DNA of 64,000 bases, from the NCBI GenBank assembly GCA_016490735.1, contig JAEMWC010000001.1, forward strand, positions 2,880,001 to 2,944,000, read 5' to 3'. The position numbers and the translations under genes were made by a program. The first letter of the stretch is position 1, and each line of letters begins with the position of its first letter. Origin of the DNA: Pachyseris speciosa (taxonomy: Eukaryota > Cnidaria > Anthozoa > Scleractinia > Pachyseridae). Of this stretch, positions 30,101 through 45,100 are shown in pieces. The notes beneath the pieces were generated by a model. The model made no database searches and was not told where the DNA came from. It saw only the letters and a program-made list of their open reading frames with translations.

Positions 30101-33100
30101 GCTTAAATGTGCAATAATTTATAACTGCCTGCCTGTCCGCGAGGTTCAAAGGTTGATTCAGTTTAAGATGGAGTGTAAGAATTCTTGATGCGGATTCAAC
30201 CCTTAGAAAGCTTCAGAAAACTTAGCCACAAAGCTACTACAGTAGACGCATTACCAGTAACCCTTTGATAGTAGATTATTTTATCGCTATGATAACCTCA
30301 GCAATTTGGCCCTCAAAAGATTTCTTTCGGTAACATCGGTTTTAGCCGGAGTGGGCTGAGAAAGTATGAAGCCAGTATATTGTCAGAACTAAATTTTTAC
30401 GGTAGCATGTAATAGGATTGGGACGTGACTAAATGAACAAAAACATTTCGAGTCCGGACATATTGGACAAAACTGCAAGCAAGGCCAATGTAAAAGTCAA
30501 TGGAAGTTTCTTTAAAATATTAAAGTACTTCGGATTAGAAAATTAGATAGTCCTATTAGCAGTTAATTATATTGTGCGTAGGAATTACGTACAATCCAAT
30601 TTAAGCATTACACTATTTTTATAAAACCTTTTGTTTTACTCAACGCTTTCATCCTGAAATTGGCCCAAATTTTAATGTGCCCAAAATGACATTTGGTGAA
30701 AGAGTCATTATTTTGTCCTCATACTTTACAGGGCGACAGATTTCATCTAAAATTGTTCTAGTACAACCCAAATGGCCCCCAAAATGTAGAATATACGTAT
30801 ATCTCATATGTGACAAAGACAGTATTGTTTCTTTGTAAGCAATTGCAGCGTATAGTAACTTCCCTGTATCATGTCCACATTGTTTTACTGGACCTTAGCC
30901 AAAACGCTAGAAATTATTACAAACAAGAAACAAAGTATGTTCGGGTTGTTGTTTGTAAGGGACATTCGACCACCAAACGTTTTTGAAAGACTATAAAAAG
31001 GTGCCACAGGGGACAGACTGAAAACACGAGCGCCTCCACAAAAATTCCAAATAGGGATTCGATAACGTAAAAGGAAAACTAAAAAATACTCTTACTTTCT
31101 CGGTTCTTTCTGGAGAGAACAGGTGAGCGACGTTGCGGCGACAAGCGACAAACCTCAGCCAAGTTACCGTCTGTTAACATAACAAAGAAAACAAACAATT
31201 GTTAGTAACGACCACAACACAAGCTAAGTTTAGTTACAGACCATAACCGGAAACAACAAGTGAATTATTTGTTTTTATTGCTCACATCCCAGTCTGCACA
31301 ACACTGTCCCCGCGAAAACTGACTATTGACAAAAAAAAAAACAAATGAAATGCTCCTAAGTGGATAACCGTTAACAATCTGAAAAATATGAAATGTAGTT
31401 CCTATCAAAATCTAAACAAAACAGACTCCACGTGCTGAAGACTTTGTAACGAGCAAAACCATGAAAACCTGATTGTTTTTGGCAAAATCTAACCAGTGAG
31501 ACCAACACAATAAATAAAATAGAAAATTGAAAATTGTTTAATATTTCAAATTAGAACTAGCCACACTTCGTCGGTACCAAACGACTCACCCATTAAAAAA
31601 ATTACATAATAATCATTATTACGTAATTAACTGCTTATAGGACTATCTAATTTTCTAATCCGAAGTACTTTAAGCTGGGCTTTCGCTCTGGAGATAATTA
31701 ATTATTTGAAGACTTTTACCTTCTTATAAAGGGCAATTCAAGAGGATGCATATGCTTTACCTATGGGCAGCATTTAATACTGTTACATAACGGCGACCTT
31801 TTGTGTCAAAAGCTACTTCAGTTACGCAATCTTTCACAATTGGTAGATGAAAAATCCATCAAAAATGCACTCGAGCATACAAGGAAAATTGAGGAAAAAG
31901 CTTTGAAGATATCTGGATTAAGATTCCCTCAAAATAAATTCCCCTTGGAGGATTAGCGGTGTAGTGAGAATGGATGGATTTCCCGGAAAGCCGGACTTCC
32001 GGTCGCGAGGGCCAGGACCAGGAATTGCGAGCACGTGCCTTTACATTCGGGAAATCCCCAATCGAGCCATGCTGAGCTTGGCAATTCTACTACATTGTCA
32101 AGCGTGCAATTTTCATTAAATCAGCAACTAAAACCCCTTCAGAAAACAGGAAAAACTGAGCGGCAAAAATGCTGGGAATTATAAGCTTTTAAGACAGATT
32201 CATTGGGTGGACAGAAAACACGGGAAACTCGTGAACTTTGTCCCGAAACTAAAGAGGTTATATATTTTCTCTCAAATTAGCCAGCTCAATACGGACTCCC
32301 GGATAATGCGGTCACTTGGGCATCTCCCTTTTGTGCCCGTATGTAAGCGTCCTTCCGTCCGACACCATCGGCCATTTCTTGTATCACACGCGATGCGGTC
32401 CATAAAAATGAAACTATTTAAAGCAACTAGCTTCCAAGTTTGAATGCATCCCCACAAATGGGTTGGAAGACAAATAAGCTCTTACAGAGAAAATGACAAA
32501 ATGTCGAAAATCCAAAGTTGTTCAACATAGGTTTCGCTATTTGTTTTTGAGGTCTGTAAATGAGATCTTATGAAGACAAAATTATGGATTTGTTATACGC
32601 TAGATGGCCTGTAAATTATAAAGTGAAAAATTTCAAACTATGGCTCCAGTTTACGTTGGAACTCTCGTGCATCCGCTTCATACAAACTGGGAACTACTCG
32701 GATTTATGCAAATAAAGCTAGAGAGCACGTGCGTCTTTGCTCATTCTTCAGAAACAGAAAGATGCAACAGATTTCTGTGGTTATGTCCTTCGAGAACCTA
32801 TTATCTACTTCAAAGAACTTCTGACCAAATTCGGCTGTAATTGGTGAAAGTTGGAAAGAAATCAAATAGTGAAATATCGTGTTTATTAGGCGAAAGACAC
32901 GAACAGGGGCGAGCAAGAAAGAAGGAACCAAAGGATGAGCCAAGAGTTATTAACTTTCAAATAATTTAATTCAAGATTGCTTAAGAAATATTTCTTTCGG
33001 AGTTAGTATTAATATTCAAAGCTTATTTACAGTGTCACGGTAAAAGTTTGCGTGACATACAATACACTTATGAACAAATAAATTATTGCCCGCCAATTGC

Positions 33101-36100
33101 ATCATAAATATATAAAAGATAAATCCCAGGGCTCACTATGACAAAGGAAATGCAATTTCCGATACACAACAGCGTGAAAAAAATAGCCTACGCGTCACGA
33201 TCTAACCACGTGTAACAGCGGAATTCAAAAAGTGCCAAACATGCTCTAAATCTTCCACGAGCCCTAATCCCCTGCCTTTTACAAAGTTTTGTCTTTTTTT
33301 TTTTTTTTTGCATTTTTCTTGTAATTACATAATTGTTTGTTTTCAAAAGCTGTGAATCCAACTGCGAGATTCTGAGGTCCTCAGGATATTCCTCCCTTCT
33401 CTGCGTTGCGAAGAAACACGTGCCAGAAGGGGCAGCTACTTTCACACGACTTTATACTTGGATTAGATTTCCACGGTGGATTATTCACCAAATACTACAG
33501 GAAAGTGCAGCTCAATAACTGCTTTCACTTGTACGGTAACACTAAGGAATCTAATCCGCTAACTCACGAACAGTAATAGATACAAAAACGTCCTCCAAAG
33601 TGAATATCACTTGTATGGTGACACAGGGTGTCTTTTGACATTAGGTGTCGATGTTCGTTTTCCGAGTATCTTCCTGTCTACGTGGAATCAGAGATGGTAT
33701 GCCTTCTTCTTCTTCTACGCCCAGCTCGTCGTTCTCCCATTAACAGGTCTGTTGATCGCCGACCCCGTTCTAAGGCGCACTGTTTTTTCTGCCCCTTCTG
33801 CTCCTCTTGCTCGTTAACACCGGACTACTCGCTAGCGCTACTTGCGCCATCAAAGCAGTGAACACACCGCTAACGTTCACATCATATTTAGCAGACGTCT
33901 CGGCTAAAATACAGTTTTTTCCACGCGAGAGAGTCGATGCAATTGCATGGCTAACCAAACGTTTATCAGTTCCAGATGCCAGATCGCATTTATTCCCCAC
34001 TAAAACCATGGGAACGTCATCCGTGCCCTTTGCCTCGAAGATTTCTTGCTGCAGTTTTAGCGCCTCATCAAGCGAATCAGGGTCATCCACTGAATACACA
34101 AGAACGAACGCTTCCCCAAACTGCAATGTCACTCTTTTCATAGCGGGAAACTGATATGTTCCCGAGGTGTCCAACACTTGTAAAAAGGCGCTAACACCCT
34201 TTCTCAGATGAATCGGTTTTTCGTATAAATCCTCCACTGTCGGATTATGACGCTCCGGGAACTCGTTGTTCACAAAACGCACCACAAGGGATGTTTTTCC
34301 CACACCGCCCGCGCCGAGCACAACCACGTTAAAAACGTTCCTTGGAAGCGGCAGCGTGTCCACCGAATTGCGCCATTTTTCGCCTGTCTTCTTCATGCGC
34401 CCTTTCATGTTGGCCCTCATAAGAGCTTTAAATAATGACGCCAGTTCAAGTTAAACGATTCACAATAATTTTCCAAACCGCTGTAATCACACTTCTCTCT
34501 GCCGTATTATGTTGATAATTGAATGATAACGTGGCGCGACCCGTATTTATATACCGCCCTATAATAACATCTGGTTGTCACCGATGTATTTTTGGCAACT
34601 GGGGGTAATAAGACATTTATGCGTGATGAAACACCATGAAACGTAAGATGAATGGTGGAAAAACAAACAAAGGAGTTACCCTTGAACTCCAGGAACTAAC
34701 TAAAGTGGATCACTTATAAGTTATGATATTGGAACGCCGACGGGCAATTTAAGTTTGAAACAGTATCAAGAAGGAAGCTGCCTGGCATATTTTCACAAAA
34801 TTCCGGAGAAGAGACAGAAGATGCTTTGGATTAAGAGCATTTCATCTGCCGCAAGGCTAAGGGTGTTCAGCTAATCCACAAATCGTGCAAAAATTGTGTA
34901 TTGAAAGCACAACTGGGTATTTTTGGAGACAAAAATAGCCTGTCCGTAGGGCACCAATTTCACCTGTTCTCCTGGAGTTGTCCCCAGCGGAACTTAATAC
35001 TTTTTTTCCGCATTAGCTTACGTCGTACTGACGTAGAAGAAAAGACGTTCTCTTCAGGCAAGAGAAGGCAAGATTAAACAGACCTACATCCTGTGCATTC
35101 GACTGGGTGAACAGGTTTCCACATATACGTAGAATTGGCTGGAATCATGCGGATCCAACAAATAAGAGTACGTAAATGAAATACACCCTCGTGGATGACC
35201 GTTCCCATAAAGCTACAGAGTAATACTTTGTATCGGACTGTTCATTGTCTGGGGTTTAGATAAATTCATAAAGAGTCAGCCGTTTATTTCTACTAGACGC
35301 AATGGCCTGTGCAGTTTACTTCTTTCTAAGAGGATAAAACCTTTCAAGTTTAGCTTCGTTTAGTTCATTAAGATCGCCGCTAAACAAAAAGATCATCAAA
35401 ATGAAAACTTTTCAAGAGCACAAGCTTTTCTGTGGTCCCGTTTATTATACTGCACAAAGTAGTCAAACCGTTGCAGTAAGTGGGTAACATCCCAAACACT
35501 GAGGACCCATTCACATATGAAAACTATTAAGCACAATTTCCTCCTGTGTCTAAATTATACTGCGCAAGGTCGTTTACGGATAAAATCGTAACAGTCTTTG
35601 TGAACATGAAAGGTGCTAGGAGGTCGTGAAGTTAATCAGCAGTATATATACTACTACAGAACTTTGTTACTTGTTACTCTGATTATGCAATCATAACTCG
35701 TGACCATTTAAATCAAGCCACCACTGGGTAGCACTTTCTTTTAGCAGGTGCACGTCAGTACGCCAAGTGAAATAACTTTGAACGCGAGGACGATAAATCA
35801 CAAGTACCTTAAATCATGCATTTCCATGGCGCTGCTTTTAGACCAAAATGATCACATTCGTCTTCCACGAAAACCAAAAATACAAAATTAACACTTACTA
35901 ATTAGGAAACCTTTTCCTTGACAGATTTACGGGAGTGCAGACTACTCGATAGATCATTCTAAAGCTAAGGAACTGTAGTAATTACAAAAGGAAGTTGTAG
36001 TAAACGTTCATCATTTTCACAGATTGCAGCCCAGTTATGAATTTAGTAACACCAGTTGTCATTACGCTATTCACTACTCCTGAGTGAAAGCGAGATGGAT

Positions 36101-39100
36101 AATGTTTCGTGGAGTTTGTCACTTTCTTTCCTTTGAGTTTACATTCTTTGAAGTTTACACCTTGCCACAGAAACAACAAAATGTGTTTCACTTTACTGAT
36201 TCACCAGCCGTGGACAGATTGTTGTATTTAATGAGAGAAAGAGCTGTGCAAAGAATCAAAGGACCGCAAAATATGCCACAAGAACTGTTATCTTGCTGAA
36301 GATAAAATGTACTACTTGAGAAAAACAATCTTGACCATCACTTGAAATTTAAATACTTCTTATAACTTCCGCACAAAGTTATCTTCCGATGGCACTATCC
36401 GTTCACTTTTCCGCCATAATAGTATGTAAACAAAGTCATGTTCCCGGTAATTTTAAGGAAAAAGACACGACACTGCATGAAAATAATTAATTTAACCATT
36501 TCGAGCAAATTTAAAATTCCACTTCGTCTGGTGACAGACAATCCAGCACGCACACATCAAGCTAAAATCAGTTACAAAACAATAATTAATGCCAGTAATC
36601 TCTGGCTAAGTTGCGCTACCTGCTGGAAATGGATGATAGCTCTAGATACGTATATAGAACCTGCAAAACATGCCAAATACGGAAACAGTAAATGAAGAAT
36701 CTTGCCAAGTTTAAGGGCTATTGACCGACAAAACACAATCAAATATTCACTCACGGAAACGTAGAATACATCAAGGTTGATAAGACTACACGTTACGACA
36801 ACTGTCTTTAAAAAATTGATCATTTAATGTCTGTTTTCACTCTCTGTGCGCTGTTTTTTCCACAGATTATGAAGTTCCCTTCAATTTTACGGCCACTTAG
36901 GGACCAACATAATTATTATTTAACAGATAGCCTTTCATTTCATTTAAAGGCCCCTAAACGTACTACTCTTGTGATGTTTGGTTTCCAGATCTGTGAAGAA
37001 AATCCTTTTAAGGACTTAAAAGTGTGATCATTCAGACGACAGCCGATGAGCAGTTTCCTGTTACAGTGGTTATGACACGATGCCAAGTGCAGGGTCGAAC
37101 ATTTTAGAGTGTAATCACATTCTAAAAAGTAAATCTCGTGTTTAAACGATTCTTCTTAACTATGCAGTTCTCAAGGTGTTTCCAAAAGCAACGACAACCG
37201 CAAATTATGTGAAACCCTTACTTCATCAGGGAGTCAGGAGCTACAGTAAGAGGCTGTGTGCCATCCAAAACCTGAATTTGGGGGACTACGAAGCGATGGG
37301 TTTAACAAGATTGTATTTAGACTACTACACCGTGACACTGTTCTTCTATGGATTCTTACTGAAGTCTGTGAATGCAGCTCAATTGATTAATTACGAGCGC
37401 CAGGGCAGATCCCAACTAAATGATCCTGTTTATGGTAGCGTATCGGGGCACTTGTCACAATTATGTAAGCGTAACATCTGCAACAAACATAAATCACCAG
37501 TAACAGCTGCAGCTTGTTAATGACTTAATGTTCATTTATCACACTGTTATCACGACCGAAACCTTTGTAAAGTATGCACGACACGCGACCATGGTACATT
37601 TGCGAAATCAAGCCAGGGGAATTGACATATTTCACAGTCATATTGGAAAATCACCAAGAACCGAAATTGTTGAGTCGCGCGATTTCCGGCGATGTAACAA
37701 CGTTATATAAGTATACCAACAAAAGGAACAGAAAGGTTCAACAAGCTGCAAACGCTTGACCTTGCGATATTGATGATCCAACAGAGCTTATATTATTGAT
37801 TAAGTAGACACGTACATGATTTTGTTATGTAAGTAGCCACAGATAAGAGCAATTGCGCTTGGATTAGTTCTGTTACGCGATCAACTCCCTATCCAATGGT
37901 ACAAAACTTGCTAAGTAAACCCATTAACATAAAGCACCCCCGAGAAAGCACCACAAACGTCTTTGGACGATCAAAACGTTTGTTTGTTTGTTTTTACCCA
38001 GAGTGGTTGACCGACTGTTTTGATCCCCATGGTCGGGGGATTTGCCACTCCTAAAATCGATTGGCAAATGTTTAGAATACTTGCTGTAATCATTGCTTGT
38101 TTCAATTAAGCTGTTGATGTAATATTGATGGCCGTCTATAAATCGATTTCTGTCCTAAAAAGATAAGACAACGCCAGGTTACCGCCCCCCTTTTTTTCGT
38201 CTTTGATGAAGCATTTGATCGTGTGTATCAGCTATTCTCGGAACATGTTCACATGGCTTTGGTTTCCACTAATAAATACAACACTAAATCAAAAGCAGAA
38301 GTCATTGTTATCGGCTTTTTTTAGCGAGGGTAACAATTTATCCACCTGTGGAAGAGGACTAATTTAGAAAACTAGCTAGCCTGTGTAGATGAACAGAAAC
38401 CGGCAAACTAAAACGTGTCCAAACTAATAATGAAATTGAGAAAACGAATCAACAATATACGACTCCGACTACGAGGTACTTAAGATTTTTAAATACGGAA
38501 ATAGCGAGATGAAAAACTCGAAAACGAAAACCCAAAGAAGAAACCTGCACTGCATTCACTCTGAACAAACACCGAAAACAACTTAAGGCCAAAACAAGAG
38601 GATAACCCGTCGCAATTAGTGGATTTTACCCTTCAAACTGAACTGCTACCGACACTGTTTTTTTTTTTTAATTTTCCTCGGATGTTACCTGATCCAATGC
38701 CGATCAGTAAGAAAAGTCTCGTTCGGAAAGAGAAAACCTTAGAACAACAACGTAAGTCGGTCATTCCTGCGAGGGTGGGGAGAGAAGCGGAAGGTGAAGG
38801 GGGGGGGGGGGTGGTAAATTCTTCGCTTCTCAGTTGAGAATTCCATATTGATCATGTTAGCAAATACGTCAAGGAAAACCACCGAAACTTGAACGCCTTC
38901 ATTTCAGGAGTTACAGCCATTACTCGTGAAGAACGTGTCGAATCCAACGTTTTGCTGATATTTGCCCGTCCGTACTCAGTTAACGTAAACCAGTTTTTCA
39001 CATTCTCCTGAAATCAGTCTAAAAATACATGACACGTGCCCGTTAATTTGAAACGCCTGTATCATAAAACAGAGAAGAACATCATCAATCACGGGTAAAA

Positions 39101-42100
39101 ACAAGAACGACATAGACTACAAGCAGTCTCTTACTTTTCTCAACGTTAATAGGCATTTAGACTGGAAAATCAGATCAGTTAGTTAATTTACCAAGGACTA
39201 CCAATAATCAGTAAAAGCTGAATCATTAGATGAAGCAATTCAAGAGTTTTGATTGGCTTAGCGGGTATAGGATATCAGACAATATACTATTCCCGACAAA
39301 TAGCGGCCATCAAAACGTCTTCTGTCGTATCTTTCTACAGAATGAAATCAGTAATCTCTAGCAATTTTTAATAAAACAGGTATTTCACTCCAGCTTGTTG
39401 GATATGACATAATTAGAAACAACTCGGCGCTATTGGCCATCTACCATTTTACATCTAAGCACGCCCGTGGAATAATTGCTAAATAGTTAATAGCAGGATG
39501 ACCAATTCGGGAATTCCCAACAATCCATGACGTTTACAACGATGTCGTTGCTATACGAAAATGGGAAACGAGATAAATTAGGCGTTATATTCAACGACTA
39601 TGAAATTAAATCATTAATCCAGAATATTTCACTGGGTCACTCAACTAAAACTCTACTTTTCCTTTCGTGACAAAGTATGGCTATGTTAGAGATCTTATCA
39701 CTGAATTCCATTTAAATTATCATTTACACTTGCCGGGCAAATATCTGCACGTAAACGACTTTACAAACATATGTGTGTAAAACTATTTCACTTGAAGAAC
39801 GCCACCCTGAAATAATACATGATTTGATAATAGGTATCAAATTACAACATTCTTCTGGTATTACAGCAAAATTATTCTTGTACAGCAAAAACTTCCCAAC
39901 TTAGCAACTGTCGCACCAAAATAAGACAAAAAAGAAACGAAAGATTTAGGGATGAAAGCGGAATATTAGAGCAAAAAGTTTTACATGGTTTACATGACAT
40001 GACTGTTCCGTCCTTTAAGTTTGCCACATTGGATTGTTGATTTTCATGATCATTTTTAGCTCGCGAAGAGTACTGCTGCGTATTTATTATATGAAAGTCC
40101 AGAACATTGCTTTAAATCAAAATATAACGTCACGTGTTCGGCCACGTTTCACCGAAACTTTACGTTAAAAGCTAACAGGTTTAAAATGTATGATTTGGGA
40201 ATCTCACGTAAACAATGCCAGCAATGTACTCAACAAGCCAGAAATAGCATTACTGTACTAATCGACAGCAACCAAAGTTGACCTTGGAGAGGTTATGAGT
40301 AAAACTGCTTCGCGTAACACAAGTTTTTTTTGTCTGAACAGAAATATCTACACACATGCACCGCACCAATTACAAAAACAGGCCAGGAATTTCTTTCTTA
40401 CACCGACAATACCTTTAAGTCTCGACGAGATCATAACAAACCTAACGCCAAAAGGTTACCGGTGTAATTGCATTGGAGAATGCCCTGAGGTATTGCTGTG
40501 AAATAATTCGAAACATAGCCAAAACAAACGGTGAAACTGGAATTCTAAACGAAAGGTATCGAAGAAACAAAACATAACAAAAACAAAAACGCACACAAAC
40601 AAACAAGTAAAATAGTAACTCTGGAACACACTTTAAGCACTGCGGTCGATTTTACAGTTAGCTTAAATATTTTAGGGATGAGTGAAATCGTGAAAACCAT
40701 TTCTGCAAAGTGACATGGAGATCTGGGGTCTAAAGACAGACTCTCGTCCCAAGGGCACACTCGTCTTTTCCCAGTCTAGCAATTTCCATAGGAAGGGTCT
40801 GTTTACAAACTGTGAAATGTGGAAAGAACAAAACTGCGGCACACGAACCGCAGGCGAATGCGTCCCTGATGTTCTTACCACGTTTTGATGTCGTCTGTAG
40901 TCTGTTTCTGCGCAGACGCACACAACATCGAATCTACTGTGTTTACACATTAAAGAGACCCTCAACTGTGAGTGTTCGAGGATCTTTTCCGATCACGTAA
41001 AACGTGTTTTCACTTCCCTTTCCTGCATTTCGCAATTATGAACGGTTTCTCCAACACTTCTTTTCTACATCTTCTTACGCCCAGCCTGGACTAAACCACT
41101 CAAGAGCTTCGCAATTTCCGTTACTTTGGACAAGGCAAGCCGGGGGAAAACTGTTTAATGACGTCATCTAAACATTTGTCCTTTAACAGATCACGAGTAA
41201 TGATGGCCAATAAAATTGAGCGTAGAATTCCGCATACAGTAACCACTAACGAGAATACCTCTTACGAGCGTCTAAGAAACCACTTCCCGAAATAATTCAA
41301 CAATTGCTCTCTTGGGTTTATTGACAAACAGCACAAATTTCGTTAATGTCCAACTTTTTAACATAAATTTTACCACAGAAGGCGAAACTGTTGAATGCTA
41401 GCCGCTAGATCTAAATCCTTGTCATATCTCTTGCGAAGGTACACCCAACTTGTCTGAACGTTGCTTCCCTTCCCTCCACTCCCCCCCGTGACAATGTTGG
41501 ACAAATTCAAATTCGAGACAGTAAACGGGTAATCCTGCCCCCCCCCCCCCACCCCCTTCCTCCATACATGCAATACGCAAGTCAGCACTACAGTGAAAGG
41601 AGAGTATAGTCGAACCTCTCTTAAGAGGTCCCTCGTTAAGCGGCCAACCTCTGTTTAGCGTTTTCGTTTAATCCTCTATTTAGCGGCCAGTTGTCCTATC
41701 ACCGAGGGTGGCCGCTTAATAGAGGTTCGACTGTATTAAGTAGCAGGTTACCTTCCACGGTTCCCCTAGTCTTCATTAGCTCAGCTACAAGAAGCCTTTC
41801 CGTACTTCCGTCATCCATGTTCTTTGCGAGCCATCGTCCGCAAGAAAACCTGCAAAATCAATAGATATTTTAGGCAATCACTTCTCGTGAGATTCCTATT
41901 CCTTAAATCAGTTTCTCTCTTAAAAGTGTCCCCTTAAAAGTGTCCCTACTCAAGTACGAACCATCAATCAGCCTCTCATATCACGCACTTGATTATTTTC
42001 TTCCCTCCGTCGCTTTACCCATGTTAGTTCACATTTCAATGCTCAGGTACTCAGTTGAAACTCGGCAGCCCGAAACTTCAAAAGAGAAAACATCCCAGGC

Positions 42101-45100
42101 GAAAGGGCTGCGGTTGCAGTTGTTGTAGTTTTATGTGGGAGGGGGGGGGGGGAGCCGATAAAAAGTCTCGATTTCTTTGTATTCTGGAGGGGGAGGGGGT
42201 ATTCTAGTTTTGTCAAATAAGTTTGGGGTGAAATGTTGGAGGGACGAAGAGGCATGCAAGACCGACTTCATTCGCAACTCTCCGACGCTTTCACATAAAA
42301 GCATCACTCCCACCACCAAACTGAGTACTGAATCCTTTAAGTTGGGGGTACACAAGAATTTCAGTGAAAATTTAAGGAGTCTGAAGACGGAATTGACATG
42401 TAAAAAATGTGTTGAAACACCACCAGACAGTTGACACCCCATAAGGGCACTCCAACCTTCAATAAATCTTTAACATTTCCTATTTCCCTAAATTTAACTA
42501 ATCCTTTGAGAAAAATTATCTCTTCCCAAATATACCCAAAAATCACCAAAATATCCCACAACACAGCTTCGTGTAACATGTAAATCCTATGTTAAGCTAC
42601 GAAAAAACAGTGTTCAGGTGTACCCACGCCTTAATTGAAGAATTGTTACTTTTAATCCTAAATATTCAGAAAGATGTATTTCAGTCTAGCTTTCGAACGA
42701 ATGAAATCATTTTGCTTAAAATTACTTGGGCTTGCTGTGGAAGGCCCGAGTCTAAAAGGTCGTCCGTACTTCTTTGTGGTGTTTCATCCACAAAGCTCAC
42801 TTCCGGCGTTTCTGCGCAAGCGCTGACGAAAAATAACACTGCAAGAATGCCGCCATGTTGGATTATATTAAAGAAGCCACGGAACATATCACGTATACGA
42901 AAACGTCGATTCCCCATGTGTTTTTGAGGTCTGAACAACTACTATGTTAAAAGAGTGTCTATACGAATGTTTGCAAGTTCAACACCACCAAACAGGTGAT
43001 ACCCAGTAAGGGGTGTCAGACTAAACTGCAGATGTTTTGCCGCCCTGAGTGGTTCATTTTGTTGAACAACTCAAGTAAGGGATATCACACACCCCTGGGA
43101 CTTTGACAGGTCGTTTATTTACTATTTTTCAATCTCAATCTCCTGACATTATGTTTTGCATTATGCGTGATTTTATTTTTTACTTGCGTGACGTGAAAAC
43201 CAACTATAGAACTCGCACAAGCCTTACTATCTTTTTTATAGCACTGTCTCTGTTTCAAATGACGTATTTTCAAACAGTTTCTCTCTGCTAAATATTTCTT
43301 TTTTCACATTTCACCGAAATTCCAGTAACGTTCTAATCCTCCGTTATTTAATGCAATTTCCGATTGCCTGTTGGAAGGCCGAGTGAAGGTCAATATGGTC
43401 CCTAGGTATACACGAAATACGTGGATAAAAATTAACATGGTGAGTGTGATAAGACGTATATATCTCATAAGCACACTCCGAAGAAATCAGATGGCAAGCA
43501 AAGCTCAGCATGTTTATGTTAAATTTTGTAAAAAAAATAAATCATCATCATCATCATCATCATCATCACACGTAACTGCACTCACCTGTATATATGAGAC
43601 GTCACCTCATTTTTGATAATGACTTGTTCAATGAACAAACCAGGACTGTACCCTTTAAAAGGGAAAAAGCTGAAATTAGTGTTCAACTTCTCGTGACCTT
43701 ATGCTATAAATACAAAGTCCCAAGTACAGGTCATGTATAAAGAAGGGAAATGTAAGAAATAAAAACTGTTACCAAGAATGCCAACATTACCTGTGTTGTC
43801 GTGTCCAATCCTAATTGTCGTCAACACACCCAAGTTTGAATGCTATACGGAACAAAGAGTAAACATTACAAAGGAAAATCTTACAAAAGATATTAGTAAG
43901 GAAAGTCAGCTAAGGTCTACATATTGCATGAGCATTTCTCAAACACATTTTCTACAACAAACTAAACTTTTTGTGAGCGCAAAAACGGCCTGTATTAAGA
44001 CATTATAATTGCCAGCACTTTTGCAAAACGTTCACACTGAATAAGCTATTCGCCCCGCCCTCTCTGTTTGTTTGCTTCAGTGTGTTTTGATAAGGGACAA
44101 TTAAGCAGCAAAAAAAGATGAACACAATTCAGTCCGCCTGGAGGTTATATCATCATATTTTTTCGATTATTCGTTCCAGAGGTTCACTTAGCCCACGCTT
44201 CTGATGCGTTGCACTTTGCTCTTGTAAGATTTGCCTCTGTCGAACTCATCGGTCCAACAGGGTCATCCCTCGGAAATTATGGGTCACTGAATAGTCTGCA
44301 TTGTCGCTTCCTGTTACCTGGAATCTGAATTCGTTCTCATTTTTAGGGATGTTCATCACACCAGTGTCAGTAATGCTGCCTGCAAGGGTCATCCACGCTT
44401 GCGCAGTGGTACTGCTGCCACCCAGTTGTTTGCCTGTCTTGATCACTACTTTGTATGTAATAGCTGTTAAAAGATAAGAAAGAAGAACCTAAACAAACCG
44501 AACAACAACCCTGCAACTGAGGTCCAAGGTCAATGATATTACTTTGCAATTGCTCCAGCCAGGTTCGTGAAGTAATATTTGGGTGGTTACACGGTGAAAT
44601 TTAAGAATCACGCGCAATATTGAGAGCAGCGTTACACCGTTTGCCTCAGCATAAACCTCAGTGACAGTGACAATAACAATAGGGCCGTTTATACGAGAGA
44701 AAATAAGCCGAGGCTTACTCTGGCCACGGCTTACATAAGACGCGAAACCCCGTATAAATGGTACAAAATCTACGTTCACGGCTTTCTCAAGCTGCGGCTT
44801 ATCCTGTCCAGGAGTTTTTACTCGTATAAATAGTTTCTTTTGCGTATTATGGAAGCCGTGGCCAGCGTAAGCCGCGGCATATTTCCTCCGGTATAAAACG
44901 GCCCTAATGTCAGTCTCCCGTCACTGTCACTAGGCAGCTTAAGCAACGAAAACGTTACTTCAAAATTGTAACTCTTTCGTGATAATTCCAACTTATTCAA
45001 CTTGTAAAATGTGATCGAACTATCCAGGAACTAAATGTTTATGAGTGGCGTTGAGGTAACGAGACAGAAAGAAAAATGTACCGTCATGCGCTCACGTACT

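Noticed and set aside
29715..30188. 157-codon forward frame
   Set aside because: It spans the GATCG-rich MITE and has no domain.
33807..34154. Forward 115-codon frame opposite the Ras-like gene
   Set aside because: Shadow frame; the reverse strand has all G motifs.
44246..44317. Continuation of the PLAT exon to a stop at 44246
   Set aside because: The donor at 44317 joins in phase to the next PLAT exon with the GHDN core; reading on gives no PLAT sequence.
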